64,000 nt of DNA from assembly GCF_020740535.1 (NCBI RefSeq), contig NZ_CP082362.1, positions 5,763,501-5,827,500 of the forward strand, read 5' to 3'. Each line of letters opens with the position of its first letter. Within the stretch, counting starts at the first letter, position 1. The position numbers and the translations under genes are program-made. Source of the DNA: Streptomyces profundus. GTDB lineage: Bacteria; Actinomycetota; Actinomycetes; Streptomycetales; Streptomycetaceae. Below, piece after piece: positions 15,944-22,538 of the stretch. The notes under the pieces are model-generated. The model was not told the origin of the DNA. It saw nothing but the letters and a program-made list of their open reading frames with translations, and did no database searches.

Positions 15944-16450
15944 TCACTTCTCGACGGGGTCCGTGCGGTCGAGCCGCAGGCGGCCCTCGGCGATCTCCGT
16001 GTAGTACGACATGGTGGTCAGCGCCGGCGCGTAGGCGTGGATGCTGACGGCGGGCTGCTCGCCCCTGTTGGTCACCTCGTGCACATGGCGCGGGCCGAAG
16101 GAGCGTAGCCCCTCGGTGGGCAGCGAACGGACGCCGGGCCCGCGTGTCGTTCCGGCCTCCGGCGGGGCGAAGGAGCGCTCGGTGAGGGTGCCGCGCACCA
16201 CGCCGAAGGCGCCGGACGCGCCGCCGTGGTCGTGGATCTCGGTGCCCTGGCCCGGCAGCCAGGTCAGCAGCCACACCTCGTGTTCGGCGCCCGTGTCGAG
16301 GCGGTGGTACCAGCGGTCGGGGGTGGTGAACCGCACCAGCGGTTCCCAGAGCGCGCGGCGGGCGGCGAAGGCGCGCACCGTGGCGGCCAACTCCTGGGGC
16401 GTGCGCGGGTCCTGGGGCGGTGCGGGCAGGGCGGGGGCGGATGTCGACAT
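15944..16450 (-). CDS. cysteine dioxygenase-type cupin
   Basis: This is a 168-residue cupin of the cysteine dioxygenase type I family, which oxidises cysteine to cysteine sulfinate with Fe(II) and O2. The metal-binding segment TEIHDHGGASGAFGVVRG supplies two histidines, with no glutamate, as in other bacterial enzymes, and HVHEVTNRG supplies the third. LLTWLPGQ and AYAPALTTMSYY are typical family positions. The start is ATG 16450; the frame continues upstream but only into low-complexity sequence. A cysteine-containing leader peptide is encoded 167 bp upstream, and the rhodanese gene follows, so expression probably responds to cysteine. Confidence 0.9.
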   Translation of the reverse strand: MSTSAPALPAPPQDPRTPQELAATVRAFAARRALWEPLVRFTTPDRWYHRLDTGAEHEVWLLTWLPGQGTEIHDHGGASGAFGVVRGTLTERSFAPPEAGTTRGPGVRSLPTEGLRSFGPRHVHEVTNRGEQPAVSIHAYAPALTTMSYYTEIAEGRLRLDRTDPVEK

Positions 16451-16616
16451 GCGGACCTCGCAGGCGGTGTGGTGCAGGTGGGGGGTGCGGGGGCGCGCGC
16501 CTCGCCCCGGCGGGCAAGGCGGCGCGGGAACCCGTGCGGAGCGGGCCGGGGGCAGCGGGCCCCGAGTCGGCACGCGAGGAGAGAGAAGGGGGAGCCGGCG
16601 GCGCGGGCTCGGCGGC

Positions 16617-16703
16617 TCAGCTGGAGCCGCGACGACAGAGCGCGCTGGCCACGCGGACCAGGTCCACATGGCATCGCGAGAAAAGGCGCTTGCCCGTCGT
16701 CAT
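16617..16703 (-). CDS. 28-residue cysteine leader peptide (cysteine dioxygenase transcript)
   Basis: This short frame encodes a peptide ending in ...SRCHVDLVRVASALCRRGSS. It matches the actinobacterial putative leader peptides found before sulfur genes, whose core is R-x-H-V-D-L-x-R-x-x-S-A-x-C. It has two cysteines, at codons 11 and 23. ATG 16703 lies 7 nt after TAAATC with TTGACC 18 nt further upstream, so the mRNA is probably leaderless. The cysteine dioxygenase gene begins 167 bp downstream after a C- and T-rich, G-poor stretch. Stalling at the cysteine codons when charged tRNA-Cys is scarce would report cysteine level. Confidence 0.85.
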   Translation of the reverse strand: MTTGKRLFSRCHVDLVRVASALCRRGSS

Positions 16704-16710
16704 GGCGAAA

Positions 16711-16740
16711 GATTTACCGTGCCCCGCCCGGCCAGGTCAA
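16711..16740 (-). promoter_or_regulatory. promoter of the cysteine dioxygenase leader
   Basis: On the minus strand TTGACC (16735-16740), an 18-nt spacer and TAAATC (16711-16716) precede the leader ATG by 7 nt. This is close to the vegetative Streptomyces promoter pattern. Confidence 0.6.
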
Positions 16741-16748
16741 GCCGGGCC

Positions 16749-16763
16749 ATATTCCTGGAATAT
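16749..16763. promoter_or_regulatory. 15-bp palindrome upstream of the -35
   Basis: ATATTCCTGGAATAT is a perfect palindrome around a single central T. Its centre is about 53 bp upstream of the predicted leader start, where an activator would sit. It lies in the region shared by the two divergent leader promoters. The binding protein is unknown. Confidence 0.55.
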
Positions 16764-16788
16764 CGGAACGCGGACGGGCCGCGTTCCG
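16764..16788. promoter_or_regulatory. hairpin next to the palindrome
   Basis: CGGAACGCGG (16764-16773) and CCGCGTTCCG (16779-16788) form a perfect 10-bp stem with a 5-nt loop, directly beside the 15-bp palindrome and inside the divergent promoter region. Confidence 0.5.
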
Positions 16789-16813
16789 TGATGTGAGATG
16801 GATCGCCAATATC

Positions 16814-16843
16814 TTGACGTCACCTCGGTGTTGCTGGCATGCT
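16814..16843 (+). promoter_or_regulatory. promoter of the TauD leader
   Basis: TTGACG (16814-16819), an 18-nt spacer and CATGCT (16838-16843) precede the leader GTG at 16852 by 8 nt, again a leaderless arrangement. CCAATAT lies just before the -35. Confidence 0.5.
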
Positions 16844-16851
16844 CACTTATC

Positions 16852-16935
16852 GTGAGTCAAGCTGACTTTCTCGTAACGCGGCTGCACGTCGATCTTCGGC
16901 GGCAGGCCAGCGCCATCTGTGCCGTCGGTTGCTGA
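16852..16935 (+). CDS. 27-residue cysteine leader peptide (TauD transcript)
   Basis: This GTG-initiated frame encodes a peptide whose core is TRLHVDLRRQASAICAVGC followed by a stop. It has the same HVDL...SA-x-C pattern as the other two leaders in this window, with cysteines at codon 23 and at the last codon. CTCACTTATCGTGAG, a 5-5-5 inverted repeat, spans its start. The TauD-type dioxygenase gene begins 313 bp downstream. Between them are a C/T-rich tract, a small hairpin (16988-17010) and a hairpin with a T run (17060-17081). The arrangement suggests attenuation by ribosome stalling at cysteine codons. Confidence 0.82.
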   Translation: MSQADFLVTRLHVDLRRQASAICAVGC

Positions 16936-17059
16936 AACAGCATCCAGCCGACGCACTTCCCCTACGCGCCTTCGCGTGACGCTCTTCCCTCCGCCGTAGT
17001 CCCGCGGAGGTGTTCGTCGCATTTCGCCGCTTTTCCGGTCCGGTGTCCCGAACCTCTCG

Positions 17060-17081
17060 TCCGGCATTCCGCCGGATTTTT
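17060..17081 (+). terminator. candidate attenuator in the TauD leader
   Basis: TCCGGC-ATTCC-GCCGGA followed by TTTTT is a 6-bp stem with a 5-nt loop and a U tract, rare in such GC-rich DNA. It lies 125 nt after the leader stop codon and 167 nt before tauD. A competing pairing could use the downstream CCGG-containing repeats (ATCCGG at 17093 and 17106). Confidence 0.55.
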
Positions 17082-17248
17082 CGGATGCCGTCGATCCGGT
17101 GGTCGATCCGGCCGGTAGACGTCCGGTAGGCGCCTTCTCGGTCGGTGAGCCAGGGGATTTCTCGGCTGCCTGGGGACCAATGTGTCCCACCCCACAGTGA
17201 TGAGTATTTCCATCAGGCATCAGGCATCAGGGAAAGGCAGCAACAGAC

Positions 17249-18148
17249 ATGACCGGCAGTGGCTTTGACATTCGAAGGATCGGCGGCCGGATCGGCGCCG
17301 AGATCCTCGGTGTCGACATCTCCCGCCCCCTCGACCCCGGCGTCGTCGCCGAGGTCAACGGCGCACTGATCGAGCACAAGGCGCTGTTCTTCCGGGGCCA
17401 GGACCTGGACGACGCGGCGCAGCTCAGGTTCGCCTCCCTCTTCGGCGAGCTGACCACCGCGCACCCCACCGTGCCTTCGGCCGACGGCCAGCCCCACGTG
17501 CTCGCCGTCAACGGCGAGGAGGGCATCCGTTCCAACCGGTGGCACACCGACGTCACTTTCCTCCGCACCCCGCCCAAGGCGACCACCCTGCGCAGCCTGG
17601 TGGTGCCGCCCTACGGCGGGAACACGCTGATCGCCAACTCGGCCGCCGCCTACCGCGATCTGCCGGACGCGCTGCGGCAGTTGGCCGACGGGCTGTGGGC
17701 GGAGCACACCAACGACCACTACTACGCCGAGCCGAGGACGGCCAAGGCCGCCGAGCACCGGCGTCGGTTCGTCTCCCGGAAGTACCGCACGGCGCACCCG
17801 GTGGTGCGGGTCCATCCGGAGAGCGGTGAACGCGGCCTCTTCATCGGGGGGTTCGCACAGCGCCTCGTCGGCCTGAACGCCGACGACTCGCGCGATCTGC
17901 TGCGCATACTCCAGAACTACGTGATCCGCCCGGAGAACGTGGTGCGCTGGAGCTGGGCCCCCGGTGACCTGGTCCTCTTCGACAACCGCAGCACCCAGCA
18001 CTACGCCCCGGACGACTACGGCACCCTGCCGCGCCTGCTGCACCGGGTGACCGTCGCCGGAGACGTGCCCGTCGGTATCGACGGTGAACGCAGCCGTGTC
18101 GTCGAAGGCGACGACGCGGAGCACTACACCCCCGCCGCGGCGGCCTGA
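17249..18148 (+). CDS. tauD: TauD/TfdA-family alpha-ketoglutarate dioxygenase
   Basis: This 299-residue Fe(II)/2-oxoglutarate dioxygenase resembles taurine and alkylsulfonate/alkylsulfate dioxygenases, which release sulfite from organosulfur compounds. The iron ligands are visible as H-x-D in NRWHTDVTF (near residue 95) and the distal histidine in RSTQHYAPDDYG. The arginine that binds 2-oxoglutarate lies in RLLHRVTVAG. HKALFFRGQ is a typical N-terminal family segment. Neighbours (sulfonate transporter genes and sulfite reductase on the other strand) support a role in organosulfur scavenging. The exact substrate (taurine, another sulfonate or a sulfate ester) is not certain. Confidence 0.85.
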   Translation: MTGSGFDIRRIGGRIGAEILGVDISRPLDPGVVAEVNGALIEHKALFFRGQDLDDAAQLRFASLFGELTTAHPTVPSADGQPHVLAVNGEEGIRSNRWHTDVTFLRTPPKATTLRSLVVPPYGGNTLIANSAAAYRDLPDALRQLADGLWAEHTNDHYYAEPRTAKAAEHRRRFVSRKYRTAHPVVRVHPESGERGLFIGGFAQRLVGLNADDSRDLLRILQNYVIRPENVVRWSWAPGDLVLFDNRSTQHYAPDDYGTLPRLLHRVTVAGDVPVGIDGERSRVVEGDDAEHYTPAAAA

Positions 18149-18175
18149 CCCCTTAACCCAAGGAAGGAGCCACCC

Positions 18176-18682
18176 ATGCGGCACCTCACCGCGCTCCCCG
18201 ATCTGTCCGAACTCTCCGACGTGACGGTGACCCTGGCACCGGAGAGCCAGGACCAGGCGGACGGCTCCGTGCCGCTCGTCGGCTATCTGGTTCTGGCCCC
18301 CGCCGGGACCCAGCCGGCGCAGCTCAGCGAACTGCTCGCCGCCCAGGGCGCGTTGACCGCGCCCAAGCCGGCCGCCGCCACCCCCGGCCGGGGCCGCGGC
18401 ATCGTGGTGGACACCGAGGAACGCACCGCGACCGTCGACGGCGAACCGCTGCGGCTGACCTATCTGGAGTTCGAGCTGCTGGCGCACCTGGTGCGACACC
18501 CGCACCGGGTCTACACCAGGGAGCAGCTGGTCGCCACCATCTGGGGCTACGGCCCGGTGGGGGACCAGCGCACCGTGGACGTGCATATCGCCAGGCTGCG
18601 CCGCAAGTTGGGCGAGTCCTACCGGGAGCGCATCGTCACGGTGCGGCGGGTCGGCTACAAGTACGTGCCGGCCACCGGCTGA
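18176..18682 (+). CDS. winged-helix regulator lacking a receiver domain
   Basis: This is a 168-residue protein whose C-terminal 95 residues form an OmpR/PhoB-type winged helix: IVVDTEERTATVDGEPLRLTYLEFELLAHL, then TREQLVATIW, then RTVDVHIARLRRKLG and VRRVGYKYVP. The N-terminal 70 residues have no phosphoacceptor aspartate pattern and do not look like a receiver domain; the segment VGYLVLAPAGTQPAQLSELL may be a small ligand- or protein-binding part. It starts 27 bp after tauD with the ribosome site AAGGAAGGAG, so the two are probably cotranscribed. It may regulate the sulfur genes here, but that is inference from position only. Confidence 0.8.
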   Translation: MRHLTALPDLSELSDVTVTLAPESQDQADGSVPLVGYLVLAPAGTQPAQLSELLAAQGALTAPKPAAATPGRGRGIVVDTEERTATVDGEPLRLTYLEFELLAHLVRHPHRVYTREQLVATIWGYGPVGDQRTVDVHIARLRRKLGESYRERIVTVRRVGYKYVPATG

Positions 18683-18694
18683 ATCAGGCCACGG

Positions 18695-19462
18695 TCAGCC
18701 GACCAGCGCGGCGGTGCGTCGTTCCCGACGTGCCGCCGCGTAGCGGCGCACCAGCAGCTCCGCCAGCTCGGGAGCCGCACCCAGCACCGGAGCCAACACG
18801 TCGGCGCCCGCCTCGCGGGCGCCGGCCGCGATCCGGTCGGGCAGCCGCCCGGGCGCGATCACATAGGGCGCCACCACGACCCGGCCCAGGCCGGCGGAGC
18901 GCAGCGCGCGCACCGCCTGGGCCGGGTCCGGTGCGCTCGCCGAGGCGTAGGCGGAGACCACCGCGCCCCAACCGGCGCTCGCCCGCCAGCCGGCGGCGAC
19001 CCGCTCCAGCGCGGCGCGCGCCGCCGGATCCGAGGTGCCGGCCGAGGCGAGCACCACGCCGGTGTCCGAACGGCGCGCCAGGGCAGCGGAGTCGGCCTCG
19101 GCCAGCCGCCGCTCCAGGGCCCGCGTCAGCAGCGGGTCGGGCCCCAGCACCGCGGCCTGCCGCACCGAGAGCCCCGGCAGCCTGGCCTGTTCGCCGGCCA
19201 GCACAGCCGGGATGTCCGTGGTCGCGTGGAAGGCGCGGTTCAACAGCAGCGGCAGCGCCACCACCTCGCGCCGCGAGGACGCGTGCAGCCCGGCGAGCAC
19301 CGTCTCGACGCGGGGCGCGGCGAAGTCCAGGAAACCATGGGCCACCGACACTCCGGGGGCGAGCGTGCGCACCCGGGCCGCGAGCGCGGTGACCGTCGCG
19401 GCATGGCGGGCATCCCTGCTGCCATGCGCGACGATCAACAGCGTCGGTGGCCGGCCGGTCAT
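18695..19462 (-). CDS. sirohydrochlorin chelatase (CbiX/SirB type)
   Basis: This is a 255-residue chelatase with two related halves. The first begins LLIVAHGSRDARHA, with the catalytic histidine. The second half has VVVAPYVIAPGRLPDRIAAGA, where long CbiX enzymes keep a second metal-side histidine; it is not obvious here. The gene overlaps the end of ssuC by 4 bp (ATGA), so it is the last gene of the sulfur operon. Ferrochelation of sirohydrochlorin would supply siroheme to the sulfite reductase encoded at the operon's start, a fitting partnership. Confidence 0.85.
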   Translation of the reverse strand: MTGRPPTLLIVAHGSRDARHAATVTALAARVRTLAPGVSVAHGFLDFAAPRVETVLAGLHASSRREVVALPLLLNRAFHATTDIPAVLAGEQARLPGLSVRQAAVLGPDPLLTRALERRLAEADSAALARRSDTGVVLASAGTSDPAARAALERVAAGWRASAGWGAVVSAYASASAPDPAQAVRALRSAGLGRVVVAPYVIAPGRLPDRIAAGAREAGADVLAPVLGAAPELAELLVRRYAAARRERRTAALVG

Positions 19463-20373
19463 GTCGTCCTGGCCAACAGCCCACGGGAGCGCAGCACCCG
19501 GCGCTCCAGCGGCGAGAAGAACAGCAGGTCGATGGCGACGCCCACGACCAGGATCAGGATGATCGTGGCCAGCACCCCCGACATGTTCTGCATGGTGCGG
19601 TAGTTCTCCATCAGCTGCCCGAGCCCGGTGCCCAGATCGGGCGAGTGGACGATCAGCTCGGCCGCCATCAGCGACCGCCAGGAGAACGCCCAGCCCTGCT
19701 TGAGGCCCGCCAGGTAGCCGGGCAGCGCCGCCGGCAGCAGCACATGCCGCACGCTGGTCAGCCCGCGCGCGCCCAGGGTGCGGCCGGCCCGCAGATAGAG
19801 CGGCGGGATCTGGTCGACGCCCGCGACGATGCCGTTGGCGATCGACGGCACCGCGCCCAGCAGCACCACCGCGTAGATGGTGCCGTTGGTCAGCCCGAAC
19901 CAGATGATGGCGGCGGGCACCCACGCGATCGAGGGCAGCGACTGGAGGCCGGTCAGCACCGGACCTATCGCCGCCCGCACCAGCTTGACCCGCGCCACGA
20001 GCAGCCCCAGCGGGGTGCCCACGCAGATCGCGATCAGAAAGCCGAGCAGGCCACGTGAGACGCTGGTCCAGATGTACTCCAGCAGGGTGCCCTCACGCCA
20101 CATGTCCTGGAAGACCGAGCCCACGTCGCCCGGGCTGGGCAGCAGGTAGTCCGGCTGCACATCCGACCAGTAGGCGATCTGCCAGGCCGTCAGCACCAGG
20201 CCGACCGCGACGAACGGCGGCAGCACCTTGGTCAGCAGGATCTTGCCGACGGGGGTCCGTTCCGCCGTCGCCTGGCTCTCCAGCGCGTCCAGGCCGGCTT
20301 CCAGGCCCGCCAGATCGCCTCCGGTCTCCCGTGGCTCCTTCGTCTCCCGGGACGCGGTCTCACTGCTGGCCAT
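19459..20373 (-). CDS. ssuC: ABC transporter permease, sulfonate/nitrate/taurine type
   Basis: This 304-residue inner-membrane permease has about six predicted helices, beginning near residue 50 (LPPFVAVGLVLTAWQIAY) and ending at VLATIILILVVGVAIDLLFF. The cytoplasmic EAA loop is visible as the segment LYLRAGRTLGARGLTSVRHVLLPAALPGYLAGLK. It resembles SsuC and TauC. It overlaps ssuB by 14 bp at its start and the chelatase gene by 4 bp at its end, which indicates translational coupling in the operon. The sulfonate substrate is inferred from the operon. Confidence 0.9.
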   Translation of the reverse strand: MASSETASRETKEPRETGGDLAGLEAGLDALESQATAERTPVGKILLTKVLPPFVAVGLVLTAWQIAYWSDVQPDYLLPSPGDVGSVFQDMWREGTLLEYIWTSVSRGLLGFLIAICVGTPLGLLVARVKLVRAAIGPVLTGLQSLPSIAWVPAAIIWFGLTNGTIYAVVLLGAVPSIANGIVAGVDQIPPLYLRAGRTLGARGLTSVRHVLLPAALPGYLAGLKQGWAFSWRSLMAAELIVHSPDLGTGLGQLMENYRTMQNMSGVLATIILILVVGVAIDLLFFSPLERRVLRSRGLLARTT

Positions 20374-21157
20374 GGCGGCGGATCTCCTCCCGGAGTCGTT
20401 CGGTGATCTCCACGGAGAGCGCGGAGACCTCGGCGTCCTCGATCCGGCGGGGCTGCTCGATGTCGACGCGCCACTCGGTGACGATCCGGCCCGGCCGGGA
20501 GGAGAGCAGGATGACCCGCTGGGCCAGCCGCACCGCCTCCCGGACGTTGTGCGTCACAAAGAGCACCGAGACGCCGGTCTCGGACCAGATCCGGGTCAGC
20601 TCCTCGTGCAGCACGTCCCTGGTGATGGCGTCGAGCGCCGCGAACGGCTCGTCCATCAGCAGCAGTTGGCTGGCCTGGGCGAGCGCCCTGGCCAGTGCCA
20701 CGCGCTGCCGCATGCCGCCGGACAGCTCGTGCACCCGCTTGTCGTAGCTGCCGCCGAGCCGCACCAGGCTCAGCAGCCGCTCCGCCTCCGGGCGCCGCTC
20801 CGCCTTGGGCACCCCGCGCAGCCGCAGCGCCAACTCGACGTTGCGGCCGGCGGTGAGCCACGGGAACAGCGCGTGCTCCTGGAACATCAGCGCCGGGCGC
20901 CCGCCGGGGACCGAGATCTCCCCCGCGGACGGCGCGTCGAGACCGGCGGCCAGGTTGAGCAGCGTCGACTTGCCGCACCCCGAGGCGCCGATCAGCGTGA
21001 CGAACTCCCCGGGAGCGACATCCAGGCTGATGTCGTCCAGCACGAGTTGCTGTTTGCCCTGGCGGCCGAAGGATTTCGACACATGCTCGAACCGCACGGC
21101 GTAAGCGGCCTCGGCTGCGGCGTCCTCACCGACCGAGCTGTCGAGGGCCATGGCCAT
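20360..21157 (-). CDS. ssuB: ABC transporter ATP-binding protein, sulfonate type
   Basis: This is a 265-residue ATPase for the SsuABC importer. Walker A is GASGCGKST (near residue 56), the signature is LSGGMRQRVALARAL, Walker B is LLLMDEPFAALD, and the switch histidine is in VLFVTHNVREAVRLAQR. The domain closely follows the SsuB/TauB/NrtD pattern. It lies between ssuA and ssuC, with a 46-bp gap after ssuA and an overlap with ssuC. Confidence 0.92.
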   Translation of the reverse strand: MAMALDSSVGEDAAAEAAYAVRFEHVSKSFGRQGKQQLVLDDISLDVAPGEFVTLIGASGCGKSTLLNLAAGLDAPSAGEISVPGGRPALMFQEHALFPWLTAGRNVELALRLRGVPKAERRPEAERLLSLVRLGGSYDKRVHELSGGMRQRVALARALAQASQLLLMDEPFAALDAITRDVLHEELTRIWSETGVSVLFVTHNVREAVRLAQRVILLSSRPGRIVTEWRVDIEQPRRIEDAEVSALSVEITERLREEIRRHGQQ

Positions 21158-21203
21158 CGGAAGTCACCTCCTGGGGTGAACGTGAGCGGAAGGGGACGGA
21201 GGC

Positions 21204-22325
21204 TCAGCCGACGCCGAGACCGGCGTCGCCGGCCTCGGGCAGGTCGGCCTCGGCCAGCACCGAGTTGAGGATCGACAGGTCGTAGATGCCGGTCAGGTCC
21301 GTCTCGTCCAACAGGCCGACCTCGGTGGCGTTCTCGGCGCCGACCAGCAGCGTCTCGGCCAGCGGGTCGTTGAGGAACTCGACGTTCTCGAAGGCCGGGT
21401 CCAGCACCTCGGCCGGCAGTTCGTTGCCGCCGGGCAGCCGGCCGAGCGCGCCGTTGAAGACGCTCTTGGCCTCGTCCGGGTTCTCGTTGATCCAGGCGTT
21501 GGTGCGCACCACGCCCCGCACCACGGCCTCGACCACGTCGGGGTGTTCGTCCAGGAAGCTCTGGGCGGCGATCACATGGGTGACCACGTACTGGCCGTTG
21601 TCCCACAGCTCGCCCTCGTCCAGCAGGGTCTCGGCGCCCCGGCTGATCAGGTTGGCCGCGGTGGGCTCCGGCACCCAGGCGCCGTCGATGTCGCCGCCGT
21701 CGAAGGCCGCCGGGATCTCCGAGTTGGCGATCCGCAGCACCGAGACGTCGCCCGAGCCGCTCTGCGGGTCGACCTCGAAGCCCTGGTCGTTGAGGTAGCT
21801 GAGCAGCGCCACGTCCTGGGTGTTGCCGAGCTGCGGGGTGGCGATCCGCTTGCCCGCCAGATCGTCCAGGCTGGCGACGGTGTCCGGGTTGACGACCAGC
21901 GAGGCGCCGCCGGAGGCCGCGCCGGAGACGACCCGCAGGCTCTGCCCGCCGGAGCCGGCGAAGCCGTTGATCGCGGGGTTGGGGCCGATGAAGGTGATGT
22001 CCAGATCCCCGGCGTTCAGCGCCTCGATCGCCGACGGACCGGCGTTGAAGATCTGCGTCTTCACCTCGGTGCCGCCCAGCTCCTCGCGGATCAGCCCGTC
22101 GTTCTCCAGACCGATCACGCCGGTCGCGTGCGTGATGTTGGCGAAGTAGCCGACGCGCACCTCGTCGGTGGAGAGCGCGGGGCCGCTGGCGCTGTTGGTC
22201 GGCGTGGGCTCGTCGTCGTCGGAGTCGGAGCCGTAACCGCAGGCGGCGAGCGGTGCCAACAGCAGCGTCAGGGAGGTCAGCGCGACCAGCGGGGTTCTGC
22301 GACGCACGGGGCGGGGAGCGGTCAT
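21204..22325 (-). CDS. ssuA: sulfonate ABC transporter substrate-binding lipoprotein
   Basis: This is a 373-residue lipoprotein that should bind sulfonates outside the membrane. The signal peptide ends in a lipobox (LLAPLAACGYG), with the cysteine near residue 28. The body follows the NMT1/SsuA pattern: VRVGYFANITHATGVIGLENDGL, then TQIFNAGPSAIEALNAGDLDITFIGPNPAINGF. ATG 22325 is preferred; an upstream GTG would add 67 residues without a signal peptide. The gene lies 213 bp downstream of cysN, the longest gap in the operon, so an additional promoter there is possible. Confidence 0.9.
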   Translation of the reverse strand: MTAPRPVRRRTPLVALTSLTLLLAPLAACGYGSDSDDDEPTPTNSASGPALSTDEVRVGYFANITHATGVIGLENDGLIREELGGTEVKTQIFNAGPSAIEALNAGDLDITFIGPNPAINGFAGSGGQSLRVVSGAASGGASLVVNPDTVASLDDLAGKRIATPQLGNTQDVALLSYLNDQGFEVDPQSGSGDVSVLRIANSEIPAAFDGGDIDGAWVPEPTAANLISRGAETLLDEGELWDNGQYVVTHVIAAQSFLDEHPDVVEAVVRGVVRTNAWINENPDEAKSVFNGALGRLPGGNELPAEVLDPAFENVEFLNDPLAETLLVGAENATEVGLLDETDLTGIYDLSILNSVLAEADLPEAGDAGLGVG

Positions 22326-22538
22326 GGCTCGGGGTTCCTCTCGGCGGTCCCGCGCCACGGACCTGCGGCGCGGGGGAAGGGGTGGGCTTACGGGCATCGG
22401 AAGGACGGGCCGGAAGACGCGGGAGGCGTCAACGAGAGCCCGCACATCGCGCGATGCCGCCGTGGCCGCTGCCAAGCGACCCACTGCCCACCCGTCCGCC
22501 CTCCTTGGCGAAGGTGGAGAAGACATCCCTCGGCATGA

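Noticed and set aside
16843..17220. A 125-codon minus-strand frame over the tauD leader region
   Set aside because: It lies over the leader peptide and regulatory hairpins, has poor codon bias and no recognisable family.
22429..22536. A 35-codon frame after cysN with one cysteine near its end, considered as a fourth leader before ssuA
   Set aside because: It lacks the HVDL and SA-x-C core of the three real leaders, and its start sits directly behind the cysN stop without a ribosome site.
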